In this document: piece by piece, positions 1 through 8,612 of the stretch
Layout of the letters: every line of letters starts with the position of its first letter
Position numbering within the stretch: position 1 is the first letter of the stretch
NCBI GenBank assembly: GCA_050296515.1
Contig: JBNKRJ010000019.1
Span: 46,121-110,120, forward strand
Reading direction: 5' to 3'
DNA length: 64,000 nt
DNA from: NBLH01 sp050296515
GTDB lineage: Bacteria > Bacteroidota > Bacteroidia > Bacteroidales > NBLH01
Program-made: the position numbers and the translations under genes
The notes under the pieces: model-generated
The model's input: the letters and a program-made list of their open reading frames with translations, nothing else
The model's database searches: none
Told to the model about the DNA's origin: nothing

Positions 1-1260
1 ATCCTTAACAAGCCACTCGTCAACCGTAAAGCCTGTTATCGACTCAACATTTCCATTTACATGAACAAAAGCTTTATCGCTCCAATCATACTCCCAAACA
101 ATTGCACCTGAGGCATCAACAATTTTTCGATACCTGGCCTCACTTTCTAAAAGCTGCGCTTCAACAATTTCCTTTTTTTCTATTTCGGCTTCCAGCTGAT
201 CGTTGGTTTTAATTAAATCATAAGTTCTTTCCTTTACAATATCCTCAAGATGTTCACGGTAACTTAATAATTCCTGCTCATGCTTCTTTCGCTCCGATAT
301 ATCTTCAATTATCCAAATAACACCTTTTAATAAATTATCAGCATTAATTGCGTTTGCTACAAGATGACACCAAATGAACTCCCCCTGTTTCTTCTTCATT
401 TCAAATTCGACCGAAAGCGTATTCCCTCCCGCAAGAACAGGTTGAGCCTTTTTTCTCAGATTTTTAAATTCTTCTTTAGTTTTGAATAATACATCTGGTT
501 TTTTATCAGATAGTTCTGAGATATTATACCCAAAAACGTCCTTCACTTTTTCATTTATCCAAACTATTTTTTCTCCTCTTGTAAAAGCAACAACGGAACC
601 TAAATTGCTCAGCATAATTTCTTGTTCAATTGTCAATTGTTCAAGTTCCTTTTCGCGTAATTCGAGTGCGCCCTTTGCTTCTGCAATTTTTTTATTGCTT
701 TTATTAAGTTGCTCATTAACAGCCCTTAGCTCCTCATTCGTTGCCTTAATTTCCTCATTTTGAGTCAAAATTTCCTGATATTGCTCCTGTATTTTGATTT
801 TATTTTGCTCTCTTTCAGTAATATCTCTCCAAAATGCATAAATCAAATTATCTCCATTAATTTCGGTTAGAATAAGTGTAACTTCTACTAAAAAATTATC
901 GCGGTTTTTACTTTTATGTACCCATTTGAACCGATGATAGCCTTCCAGTTCAACAATATCCATCATTTTTTCAGCCTTCTCAACTGATTTAAGTCCATCT
1001 GGCTGATATTCAGGGGACAACTCTGCAGGATGAAGGTTCAGGAATTCCTCCTTGTTTTTCAGTCTAAGCATGTCCAGAGCAGTTTGATTACAATCAACGA
1101 ATACTCGGTTTCTCATTAAGGTAAGTCCTTCTCTTCCTTTATCAAAGAGACAACCATACTTTTTTTCACTTTCTATAAGTTGATTATTAAGTTCCTGAAC
1201 CTTCTGTTCAAGTTCTTTAATCTTTTGCACCAGCTCAGAATTGGTAGGATTTTTACTCAT
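1..1260 (-). CDS. Multi-PAS sensor protein, 3' end beyond the left edge
   Basis: The frame is open from an ATG at 1260 down to base 1, so at least 420 residues are present and the C-terminus is missing. After a short N-terminal coiled coil (about residues 10-34) there is a PAS fold (about 35-150, ending in the typical YAFWRDITEREQ), a heptad-rich linker rich in E, K and L (about 150-205), a second PAS fold (about 205-315, ending GVIWIIEDISERKKHEQ), a second coiled coil with ERTYDL, and the start of a third PAS fold at the window edge. This is the layout of cytoplasmic PAS sensor kinases or diguanylate cyclases. No signal peptide or membrane segment is seen. The output domain is not in view, so histidine kinase is only the likeliest guess. 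Confidence 0.85.
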   Translation of the reverse strand, partial: MSKNPTNSELVQKIKELEQKVQELNNQLIESEKKYGCLFDKGREGLTLMRNRVFVDCNQTALDMLRLKNKEEFLNLHPAELSPEYQPDGLKSVEKAEKMMDIVELEGYHRFKWVHKSKNRDNFLVEVTLILTEINGDNLIYAFWRDITEREQNKIKIQEQYQEILTQNEEIKATNEELRAVNEQLNKSNKKIAEAKGALELREKELEQLTIEQEIMLSNLGSVVAFTRGEKIVWINEKVKDVFGYNISELSDKKPDVLFKTKEEFKNLRKKAQPVLAGGNTLSVEFEMKKKQGEFIWCHLVANAINADNLLKGVIWIIEDISERKKHEQELLSYREHLEDIVKERTYDLIKTNDQLEAEIEKKEIVEAQLLESEARYRKIVDASGAIVWEYDWSDKAFVHVNGNVESITGFTVDEWLVKD

Positions 1261-1351
1261 TTCCCTTTCTTGAGAAGTTCTTCTTCTAATATAAGGAAAA
1301 TTATCGTTGAGGTGTTAAACTTTGGAGTAATTTATTCTTAAATAAAATAGA

Positions 1352-1386
1352 ATTTAGCACTAATATTCAACGATTTAGTGCTAAAT
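1352..1386 (-). terminator. Hairpin between the DUF3109 gene and the PAS sensor gene
   Basis: Arms ATTTAGCACTAA (1352-1363) and TTAGTGCTAAAT (1375-1386) are perfectly complementary over 12 bp with an 11-base loop. It lies just downstream of the DUF3109 stop on the minus strand and before the PAS sensor start. It is read as a terminator; the U-tract after it is imperfect. Confidence 0.5.
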
Positions 1387-1408
1387 ATTCGTTTTCCCGG
1401 CAAACTAT

Positions 1409-1993
1409 TTAATCTTCAAATTCTTTTCGTTTCTCTAGTTCTTTTGCAATTACTTTTAGATCTTCATACCAGGCTTTCCCATATTTTCGAATTAGGGGCT
1501 CTTTAAGAAATTTGTATACAGGTGTATTATTTTCTTCTCCAAATTTTACGGCAGGTTTGCATATGTGCCAGGTATCATAATTAACACCCTGATGTTTTCT
1601 TAATTTTGATATTCTGACAGGATAAAGATGACAGGAAATCGGTTTTTTAAATTGAGTAATACCTTCTTCGTATGCTTTTTCAAATGCACATTTTGCTATA
1701 TCATCTTCGAAAATCGCATAGGCACACTCTCTCTCATTTACAAGTGGTGTAACTTTTTCGCTATCATAATCAATAACATAGCGCCCTTGTTCTTCAATTG
1801 CCGTAATTCCCTCTTTTCGCAGAAATGGAACTATCTTATCATAAATTCTGTCAATGATCGTCAATTCATCTTCTTCCAAAGGGGCACCAGAATCACCATC
1901 TACACAACATTGTCCTTTACAGGCTTCAATATTGCAAATAAACTTTTTCTCCACCACGTCCCTGCTTACCAGGGTATCACCTATCTCTATCAT
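1409..1993 (-). CDS. DUF3109 family cysteine-cluster protein
   Basis: The 194-residue protein matches the DUF3109 family common in Bacteroidota: an N-terminal stretch GDTLVSRDVVEKKF, then a cysteine cluster C20, C25, C29, C30 followed by DGDSGAPLEEDE. Four further cysteines at 90, 102, 121 and 145 lie in contexts like KPISCHLYPVRI, giving eight in all. This resembles the YkgJ-type zinc or iron-sulfur cysteine clusters, so metal binding is likely but the biochemical role is not known. There is no signal peptide, so it is cytoplasmic. It follows gpmI on the same strand after a 112-base gap filled with AGTTAAAAGT-type repeats, so cotranscription is uncertain. Confidence 0.85.
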   Translation of the reverse strand: MIEIGDTLVSRDVVEKKFICNIEACKGQCCVDGDSGAPLEEDELTIIDRIYDKIVPFLRKEGITAIEEQGRYVIDYDSEKVTPLVNERECAYAIFEDDIAKCAFEKAYEEGITQFKKPISCHLYPVRISKLRKHQGVNYDTWHICKPAVKFGEENNTPVYKFLKEPLIRKYGKAWYEDLKVIAKELEKRKEFED

Positions 1994-2000
1994 TGTATTC

Positions 2001-2096
2001 AGTTAAAAGTAAAAAGTTGAAAGTTAAAAGTAAAAAGTTGAAAGTAAAAAGTGGAAAGTATAAAGTATAAAGACTTTTAACTTACCACTTTATAAC
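2001..2096. repeat. Short tandem and inverted repeat of AGTTAAAAGTAAAAAGTTGAA units
   Basis: A 21-base unit occurs exactly twice in tandem (2001-2021, 2022-2042), followed by shortened copies to 2072. The following 2074-2096 stretch (ACTTTTAACTTACCACTTTA) is complementary to the units, so the RNA can fold back on itself. It fills the gap between gpmI and the DUF3109 gene. It is one of several word-like repeat families in the gaps of this window. Confidence 0.7.
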
Positions 2097-2105
2097 TATG
2101 TACTA

Positions 2106-3626
2106 TTATATTAATACTTTTCCAGTCATTTCAGCAGGAATTTCAACTCCCATTGCTTTTAGAATAGTAGGGGCAACATCTGCTAAAATTCCTGATTCTA
2201 TTTTATTAAATCTATCACTTACTAAAATTGCAGGAACCGGGTTTAGTGAGTGAGCTGTATTTGGACTTCCATCCTGATTAACAGCATTATCAGCATTCCC
2301 ATGATCGGCTATTATTAAGGCCTCATAACCATTTTCTTTAGCAGTATCAACCACTTTTCCAACACACTCATCAACGGTTTTTACAGCCTTTGAAATTGCT
2401 TCATAAATTCCTGTGTGCCCTACCATATCTCCATTGGCAAAGTTCAGAACAATTAAATCATGAGTTCTGTTATTTAATTCTGCAAGTAGTTTTTCAGTTA
2501 CCTCAGGGGCACTCATTTCAGGCTGTAAATCATAGGTTGCCACTTTGGGCGAAGGAACAAGTATACGGCTTTCTCCTTCAAACTCATCATCCTGTCCTCC
2601 TGATAAAAAGAAAGTTACGTGTGCAAATTTCTCTGTTTCAGCTATTCGCAATTGTTTTAAACCCAATTTTGAAACAACTTCACCAATCGTATTTTTAACG
2701 TTTTCTTTATCATAAATTACATTAACCCCTTTAAAACTTTCATCATAACGAGTCATTGTAAGATAGTAAAGATTTTTTGCAGACATATCATGCTCGGGCA
2801 TATCTTGCTGGGTCAAAACAGTGGTTACTTCACGAAGCCTGTCTGTACGGTAATTGAAACAAATCACCACATCATCATCCTGAATAGTAGCAACAGGGTT
2901 TCCATTAGCATCCACCTTAACAGCTGCTTTAATAAACTCATCTGTTACATCATCAGCATACGATTCTTCAACTGCTTTTACAATATCAGTAACTGGCTTT
3001 CCTTTTCCATGAACCATTAAATCATAACCTTCTTTTACTCTTTCCCAGCGCTTATCCCTGTCCATTGAGTAATAGCGGCCTATCAAACTAACTATTTCTC
3101 CATTAGATCGTTGCAAATGGTTTTCAAGGTTTTTCATGTAGCCTAAACCGCTTCTTGGATCAGTATCCCTTCCATCAGTAATAGCATGAATGTAAACTTT
3201 GCTTAAATCATATTCCTTGGTAATATCACACAATTTATAAAGATGTGAATCAAGCGAATGCACACCGCCATCTGAAATTAATCCTATAAAGTGAATAGCT
3301 TTGTTATTTTCTTTTGCGTAAGTTAAAGCATTCACTAATGTTTGATTTTTGGCAATGCTATTGTCCTCAATCGCTTTATTGATCTTGACCAAATCCTGGT
3401 AAACTACCCTGCCTGCGCCAATGTTCATATGACCAACTTCAGAGTTTCCCATTTGTCCTTTTGGTAAACCAACATCTTCGCCTGAAGTCAGGATTTGAGA
3501 ATTAGGATATTTTTGTTTCAGACTTTCAATGTAAGGAGCTCCTACTGTGGAAATTACATCTGATTTTGAACCATCCCCTATTCCCCATCCGTCTAATATG
3601 ATGAGAATAAACTTTTGATTTTCCAT
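2106..3626 (-). CDS. gpmI: 2,3-bisphosphoglycerate-independent phosphoglycerate mutase
   Basis: This cytoplasmic glycolytic enzyme interconverts 3- and 2-phosphoglycerate. The 506-residue length is normal. The alkaline-phosphatase-like phosphatase domain is marked by LDGWGIGD at the N-terminus, by the catalytic serine S62 in GQMGNSEVGHMNIGAGR, and by the C-terminal metal site in IIADHGNADN. The inserted transferase domain carries ISDGGVHSLDSH and ITDGRDTDPRSG. It does not need 2,3-bisphosphoglycerate and uses two Mn ions. It stands alone here, with the DUF3109 gene downstream on the same strand. No disruptions are seen. Confidence 0.97.
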   Translation of the reverse strand: MENQKFILIILDGWGIGDGSKSDVISTVGAPYIESLKQKYPNSQILTSGEDVGLPKGQMGNSEVGHMNIGAGRVVYQDLVKINKAIEDNSIAKNQTLVNALTYAKENNKAIHFIGLISDGGVHSLDSHLYKLCDITKEYDLSKVYIHAITDGRDTDPRSGLGYMKNLENHLQRSNGEIVSLIGRYYSMDRDKRWERVKEGYDLMVHGKGKPVTDIVKAVEESYADDVTDEFIKAAVKVDANGNPVATIQDDDVVICFNYRTDRLREVTTVLTQQDMPEHDMSAKNLYYLTMTRYDESFKGVNVIYDKENVKNTIGEVVSKLGLKQLRIAETEKFAHVTFFLSGGQDDEFEGESRILVPSPKVATYDLQPEMSAPEVTEKLLAELNNRTHDLIVLNFANGDMVGHTGIYEAISKAVKTVDECVGKVVDTAKENGYEALIIADHGNADNAVNQDGSPNTAHSLNPVPAILVSDRFNKIESGILADVAPTILKAMGVEIPAEMTGKVLI

Positions 3627-3828
3627 GTTCTAATTTTTATATAATCAACTTAAATTTGCATTGTCAAATTAATATAGATTTTACCTTTGGTAAAACCTTA
3701 TGCGGGCTCACAATCGGCAAAAGTAGTAATTATTTCTATGCAGGACTGTTAAAACTTTTTAAAGCTTTTAAATTAATGAAAGCTTAACTTATTCGAGAAG
3801 TTGAAAAATAAGCAAAGAAGAATATACC

Positions 3829-4818
3829 TTATTTCATCTCAATCAATACAGGATCTAATTCAATGATATCATCGTCGTTATAAATAAAACTATCAACCAC
3901 AAAGCTTTCGATTTTTTCCTTTTGTTCAACATCAAAGCCAACAACAGTAAGATAAACAGTTCCCATGTCGCTTGCTACTACTCTATTATTATCAATTACG
4001 TTATCCCCCTGTAATGTGAAACTGTAACTTGCGCTATTTGAGGTATTGTAGCTAGCTCTTATAGTTACAACCTGAACAGCATCGGGTGCAAAATACCGGC
4101 TTGGAATGTTCATACTAAATCTGAAAACTGCCGTTTTTTCTTCCAGACTTTTCGATTTTCGGGTTATATTCAATTTTAATGATTTCCATTTTTCCGCCAT
4201 TAACCTTAAATCCTTGCTTTTTATGGAGTCGGTTTCGGGATCACTTTCCATTTTACTGCTTTTCATGCAGGCATACTTCGATTTCTCAGCAGCTTCATAA
4301 TCAATGAAAGGACCTACTGCTAACTTTTCAAAGTTAAGTCCTTCAAGCAACATGGCCATATATTCTTCTTCAGTTCCTGTTGTTACTCTGGCAGGAATAC
4401 GCTGTAAAGCTCCGCCTTCAGGCAAAGAAAGAGGTTTTATAAAGAAAAAAGAATAAACAGTTTTATCTGCTTCTTCATCAGAAGAACTACTTGGTCCACT
4501 ACTCCCTTTTGCAGCATATTTATATAATATTTGAGACTGCTCTGCCTGGTTCCTTTCTGTAAATGGACCAATAGCTATTTTATCTGATTTTATTGCCCGC
4601 TCATGTGCCTCGGCAAATTCTTTAACTGTTCCAGATCTTATATCGCTGCTAATGGTTTTTATTGAAAGACTACTAATTCCTGTCGACTTATTGTGAGAAC
4701 TGCTTGTTTTTACGTAAAACCAATAATATGTCTTTGAATCCTGAAATACCTTGTTATTCAATATCTTGGCTTCAATAGAACCTGCCAAAAAGATAAGGGC
4801 AATGATTATTTTATACAT
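3829..4818 (-). CDS. Secreted protein with two SPOR-like units, function unknown
   Basis: The first 17 residues look like a Sec signal peptide (MYKIIIALIFLAGSIEA). Two units of roughly 60-90 residues follow. Each opens with a beta-like segment (KTYYWFYVKT at 29-38; KTVYSFFFIKP at 119-129) and closes with a GPF element followed by a helix (KIAIGPFTERNQAEQS, GPF at 84-86; KLAVGPFIDYEAAEKS, GPF at 169-171). The VGPF-x-A-E pattern is the hallmark of SPOR domains, but the units are too diverged to call with certainty. The C-terminal 100 residues look like a beta-sandwich without a known signature. It is probably periplasmic. Neighbours on the same strand are the subtilisin-like lipoprotein upstream and gpmI downstream, both well separated. 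Confidence 0.6.
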   Translation of the reverse strand: MYKIIIALIFLAGSIEAKILNNKVFQDSKTYYWFYVKTSSSHNKSTGISSLSIKTISSDIRSGTVKEFAEAHERAIKSDKIAIGPFTERNQAEQSQILYKYAAKGSSGPSSSSDEEADKTVYSFFFIKPLSLPEGGALQRIPARVTTGTEEEYMAMLLEGLNFEKLAVGPFIDYEAAEKSKYACMKSSKMESDPETDSIKSKDLRLMAEKWKSLKLNITRKSKSLEEKTAVFRFSMNIPSRYFAPDAVQVVTIRASYNTSNSASYSFTLQGDNVIDNNRVVASDMGTVYLTVVGFDVEQKEKIESFVVDSFIYNDDDIIELDPVLIEMK

Positions 4819-4986
4819 AACTACAAAATTTCAGTGTGTTACTGATTCGCTCAATTAGTTCTCTCAATAATTACTACTCAATTATTTAGGGTATGTCAAA
4901 AGTACCTGAAAAATAAATTAAAGCAAAATTTCATCAGTAATAAGACCAAGCATTACTGACAAAATGTTGCACTTTCCTATAAAACA

Positions 4987-5016
4987 TAAGGTAGACCGCA
5001 GTTGCTGTCTACCTTA
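4987..5016 (-). terminator. Terminator hairpin of the subtilisin-like lipoprotein gene
   Basis: Arms TAAGGTAGAC (4987-4996) and GTCTACCTTA (5007-5016) pair over 10 bp around a 10-base loop, 25 bases downstream of the minus-strand stop. On that strand it is followed by a T-rich stretch. Confidence 0.65.
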
Positions 5017-5040
5017 ATTTATTCTGTTTTTAAATAACTG

Positions 5041-6549
5041 TTACAGAACTGCTAACAATGCATTAATGGAACCATATCCAAAATTAGAGCTTTTGTTAGG
5101 ATATAAGCTTGCAGACTGTTTCATTTTGCTTAATACCTGGCTACGCGACCATGTTGGATGCCGTGCCCAAATTAATGCTGCAATCCCTGCTGTTGTTGAT
5201 GTTGATACGGATGAACCTCCAACATAGTCTTTTTGTCCGGCATAATATCCCAAACAAACAGAGGTGCGATCAGAATTACCGGCTCTTTGCATAATCACTG
5301 TGAAGTCAATTTTACTGCCTTTATGGCAAACAGCGCATTCATGATAGCCACTGGCATCGGTAATTCCTGTAACCGCTACTGTTTCACTCATACTTGCCGG
5401 GAAAATTACGCCCACAAAATTGGTCCATTCTGTTGAAGTTCCCCCTGCGGCTATTATCATTTTCCCTTTTCCATAGGCATATTTTACTGCGTCTTCAATT
5501 CTTCCAATTGAAAATATATGACCTATTGACATGGAAATTATTTTAATATCCGATCGGTTTCCAAGCTCCGTTAGGGCCCTGGCTACGCCTTTTTGCTCAT
5601 GGTAACCATCTAAAACTACATTTTTAGTAGCTCTGTAACTAACTAAATTGCAATTATATGCAACACCTACTGGCAACATATCATCATTTCTAGGACTTGC
5701 AATGGTAGAGGCCATGCTTGTTCCATGTCCACACTTATCATGATAACCATCGGTCTTGGTTGACCAGGGCCATACAGAATCAACATATACACCATATTTT
5801 CTGATTGTCCTGCCTGATGAATAACCATCATTGAATCCCGAGCCTAAAAGTGTCTGATAATTAGATACACCCGTATCAATTAAACCAACACCTATCCCAG
5901 CACCTGTACTGTAAGACCATGCTGCAGGAATATTATGCTTGTCAAATACCCAGGAAACCAAGCAGTTGGGGGCCATCACCCTGTAATCACCTGTATTCAC
6001 ATTGTCGGCTGTAGTTGTACAACCACTTGAACTTTTAAATTTAGTTTCATAATCAAAATAACGATATCCTCCCGGTTCTATATAGCGAATGTCAGGATAA
6101 TTCTTTTTTAATTGTCTAATTGTTTCAAAGTTTGCAACTTTTACATCCATAAAATTCAGGATAGGATCGTCATAAACCAAAATATCTTCACCCGTTGATT
6201 TAAGTCTTGGATTCTTTTCTTTCTCAAGACTAACTATCAGATCAAAAATCTCCTTTTTTTGTTTTAAAGCTTTATTACTCTTAAAATCAGAATAAGCACT
6301 CTCTCCGTAACCAATGGTAACAATATTTTCACCATTCATTGCGGCACTCCAAAGTACAAAATCGTCAACATCAAGCCAGTTGAAGCCTCCGTTTTCATCA
6401 ATAAGGTTATCAATAATTTGGTTAATTTGCTCACCAGTAAGCGGTTCTTGATTTGCCTCATTCTGTGCTTGCTTAGTAACAGGTTCTTCTTTTACACAAC
6501 CTACCATTAAAATGACCAATAGGAAGGTCATCCATTTTAGCTTTTTCAT
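5041..6549 (-). CDS. Subtilisin-like (S8) serine peptidase lipoprotein
   Basis: A lipoprotein signal (MKKLKWMTFLLVILMVGC, lipobox Cys at 18) is followed by an N-terminal prodomain-like region of about 190 residues and a peptidase S8 domain. The triad is visible as D225 in GVGLIDTG, H275 in CGHGTSMAS and S447 in GGSSVSTSTTAG. The block where the oxyanion-hole Asn normally sits reads AAGGTS, so that Asn appears replaced by Gly. The peptidase should be anchored in the outer membrane or face the periplasm. The frame also opens at a TTG three codons upstream (6558), but the ATG at 6549 gives the cleaner signal peptide. It is transcribed divergently from the ECF sigma gene, sharing a 230-base gap, so control by that sigma is possible but not shown. 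Confidence 0.88.
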   Translation of the reverse strand: MKKLKWMTFLLVILMVGCVKEEPVTKQAQNEANQEPLTGEQINQIIDNLIDENGGFNWLDVDDFVLWSAAMNGENIVTIGYGESAYSDFKSNKALKQKKEIFDLIVSLEKEKNPRLKSTGEDILVYDDPILNFMDVKVANFETIRQLKKNYPDIRYIEPGGYRYFDYETKFKSSSGCTTTADNVNTGDYRVMAPNCLVSWVFDKHNIPAAWSYSTGAGIGVGLIDTGVSNYQTLLGSGFNDGYSSGRTIRKYGVYVDSVWPWSTKTDGYHDKCGHGTSMASTIASPRNDDMLPVGVAYNCNLVSYRATKNVVLDGYHEQKGVARALTELGNRSDIKIISMSIGHIFSIGRIEDAVKYAYGKGKMIIAAGGTSTEWTNFVGVIFPASMSETVAVTGITDASGYHECAVCHKGSKIDFTVIMQRAGNSDRTSVCLGYYAGQKDYVGGSSVSTSTTAGIAALIWARHPTWSRSQVLSKMKQSASLYPNKSSNFGYGSINALLAVL

Positions 6550-6780
6550 TTTTATCAAATTTGGTTAGAAATATTAGTTCACAAAAAATACTAAAAAAAA
6601 TTAAATACCGTATTTAACATCTACTATGTTATTTTGATTTTTTTTGATGCGAATGTCTGAAAACAAGATTCTGACTAACAAAACATTAGGTAGTCATTGG
6701 TTTTTTATTTAAAAAAAATAATTTTCCCAGACAGCAAATCGACTAATTTTAGCATTTATATAGGTGAAAAACTTTAATCA

Positions 6781-7311
6781 ATGATAAAACCCATAAAGGT
6801 TAAAAAGAAAAAAGATAGAGAACGGGAAATCTATGATGCTTTTGCAGAAAATATGATGTTGCTCTGTACCAGGTATCTTTGTAATATAATGGATACAGAA
6901 GAAGCTATGCACAATGGGATTATAAAAATTTTTTCAAACCTCAGAAAATTTAAGCCGGAGCATGAAAATAGTTTTGGAGCCTGGATGAAAAAAATTATGA
7001 TCAACGAGTGCCTGATGTTCTTAAGAAAAAGGGTGAATTTTAAACTGATTTCGTTAGATGAAATAAATGAAATCAAAGACAGCTATTTTGAAAACCACAA
7101 TGCGGCAAATATCGAAAGTTATCTGGCTCGTATTAATCAGTTACCAATAGGCTATAAAACTGTATTTAATCTTTATGCAATTAAGGGATATTCTCATGAG
7201 GAAATCAGCATCATGCTCAAAATTACCGAAAGTACATCGCGTTCGCAATTGACAAAAGCAAGAAAACTATTACAGCAGAAATTAGTGAGAAGGAAGGACT
7301 TATATACCTGA
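6781..7311 (+). CDS. ECF-type RNA polymerase sigma factor
   Basis: The 176-residue protein has region 2 at about 20-90 (FAENMMLLCTRYL, then the RpoD-box-like AMHNGIIKIFSNLRKF and FGAWMKKIMINECLMFLRK) and a region 4 helix-turn-helix at about 118-170 (LPIGYKTVFNLYAIKGYSHEEISIML, ending STSRSQLTKARKLLQQKL). There are no extra N- or C-terminal domains, as in ordinary Bacteroidota ECF sigmas paired with a membrane anti-sigma. The stop codon overlaps the reading frame of the probable anti-sigma, which suggests translational coupling. ECF sigmas of this type direct transcription of envelope or transport genes. The target set here is not known; the adjacent lipoprotein gene is the obvious candidate. 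Confidence 0.92.
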   Translation: MIKPIKVKKKKDREREIYDAFAENMMLLCTRYLCNIMDTEEAMHNGIIKIFSNLRKFKPEHENSFGAWMKKIMINECLMFLRKRVNFKLISLDEINEIKDSYFENHNAANIESYLARINQLPIGYKTVFNLYAIKGYSHEEISIMLKITESTSRSQLTKARKLLQQKLVRRKDLYT

Positions 7312-7420
7312 CAATAAGACAGATACTGTTTTTAAAAATCAAATTAAACAACTCAAAAGAGATGAACTGCCTGCTGACTGGAATAAAAAAGACTCATGGG
7401 AAAGATTAGAGAATAAAAGA

Positions 7421-7708
7421 GTGAGAAAAAAACAAGAGCTCTTTTACTGTGCTGCTGCCATTCTGGTTTTGGGATTTTTGTTGGGCAGTTTATTTCATAA
7501 TATCCCTATAAAAAATAAGGACAATCCCTATTCTGAAAATGCTTTTGTAGAATATCAAAACAGACAAAAGCTTAAAGAAATAGAAGAGCGCATGTTGGGC
7601 AACTATTACAGCGTTAAAATTTGCCTTGCATGCGATGATATTTATTACGAAGTAATAAAACAAGACAGGCCTGATAAATTTACATATTTTGAAAACCTTT
7701 TAAATTAG
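7421..7708 (+). CDS. Probable membrane anti-sigma factor (start uncertain, frame extends to 7304)
   Basis: From the first usable start, a GTG at 7421, the product has 95 residues with one transmembrane helix (LFYCAAAILVLGFLLGSLF) and a short extracytoplasmic tail containing CLACDD. The frame continues upstream in the same register to 7289 and encodes an N-terminal part typical of Bacteroidota anti-sigmas, including LPADWNKKDSWERLE. That part must be translated for the protein to bind sigma. No ATG, GTG or TTG lies in the extension. An ATA at 7304 is preceded by AAGGAAGGA at an appropriate spacing and would give 135 residues. Alternatives are a -1 frameshift from the sigma gene or a sequence error. 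The size, position and topology support an anti-sigma role; partner binding is inferred. Confidence 0.6.
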   Translation: MRKKQELFYCAAAILVLGFLLGSLFHNIPIKNKDNPYSENAFVEYQNRQKLKEIEERMLGNYYSVKICLACDDIYYEVIKQDRPDKFTYFENLLN

Positions 7709-7712
7709 AATT

Positions 7713-8597
7713 ATGAACAAGAAATTAATTGCATTAATACTGCTTCCTGCTTTCTTTGCAGCCACAAGCTGTAAAGAAACGAATGAGCAAAAAAACCTGT
7801 TGCTTGCTGATGAAATCAATGCTACATGTGTTACTGAATTGGTAAATGAAAACAACCCTGATTGGATTAAAGGCTTTGACGGGCCTAAGTTTTTCAAAAC
7901 TGTATTTGATATTGCAATGGCTGGAAAAGTTAGAGTTAGAGGAGGTATGCAAATTGAAGATACAACATCAACAAGTAACTTTGTTTATACTGGAGAAGAT
8001 TTAATGAAAACAATGGAGAACCATGTTGATACTTTTGATCTTAACTTAATTAAAGAAATTCGGTTTTTAGAAAAATGGAGTTTAGACAGTAAAACTTTTA
8101 AATTTACAAAAGAAGTAAATGCCTGGACTCCCGTAAAAATTTGGGAAAATGATGGAAAAACCATGAAACAAATGGTCTTTTTCGTTTACCCTGAAAAAAA
8201 AGAAAAAGGGAAACTTATTGCTAAGAATATTATTTATGAGCATCCTTGGTACCAGGAATACCCAAACCTATACACAGGCTTTGATCAGATAAAGTTTCTA
8301 CAAAGAATTATTGATGGAGTTAAATCTGGAACATTTAAAGTTTATGATCCAATATATTTAGTGGATAAATCAAAAAGGGCATTTGATCTGGAGCAACTTA
8401 AAGAACATTTACAAGTTGACTTGAACCCTTTATCTCTGAACGACCAGATTTATTCTATTGTATTTGAAGAGGATTGGTACTTTAACGAAGAAACCTTTGA
8501 AATTACCAAAGATGTAAAGTCAATTGCCCTCGTAAAAGCAGATTATTCAACAGAAGAGCTTAAAAAAAGTTTCATGTTCTTTATCATCCCGGAATAA
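7713..8597 (+). CDS. Lipoprotein with two GldN/PorN-like repeats
   Basis: The signal peptide ends in the lipobox ATSC (Cys at 20). The mature part consists of two related units, about residues 55-160 and 190-294. Each starts with FDG(P)KFF or FDQIKFL plus a helix, then a G-x-V/F-K-V strand, then an F-E/L-E-K/D-W segment (EIRFLEKWSLD; SIVFEEDWYFN) and ends MVFFVYPE or MFFIIPE. The order helix, VYDP-type loop, acidic-W-FD segment and F-x-Y-P end resembles GldN/PorN, a periplasmic ring component of the type IX secretion system, but GldN is not a lipoprotein and carries one such unit. The similarity is from pattern reading only. It follows the anti-sigma gene by 4 bases, so it belongs to that operon. 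Confidence 0.6.
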   Translation: MNKKLIALILLPAFFAATSCKETNEQKNLLLADEINATCVTELVNENNPDWIKGFDGPKFFKTVFDIAMAGKVRVRGGMQIEDTTSTSNFVYTGEDLMKTMENHVDTFDLNLIKEIRFLEKWSLDSKTFKFTKEVNAWTPVKIWENDGKTMKQMVFFVYPEKKEKGKLIAKNIIYEHPWYQEYPNLYTGFDQIKFLQRIIDGVKSGTFKVYDPIYLVDKSKRAFDLEQLKEHLQVDLNPLSLNDQIYSIVFEEDWYFNEETFEITKDVKSIALVKADYSTEELKKSFMFFIIPE

Positions 8598-8612
8598 AAT
8601 TTATACAAAAAA

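Noticed and set aside
482..763. A 93-residue serine-rich plus-strand ORF
   Set aside because: It is the antisense of the PAS sensor gene; serine/phenylalanine-rich antisense frames are common opposite lysine/glutamate-rich coding DNA.
2001..2096. Possible CRISPR array
   Set aside because: The units are directly adjacent without spacers of constant length, and no cas genes are present.
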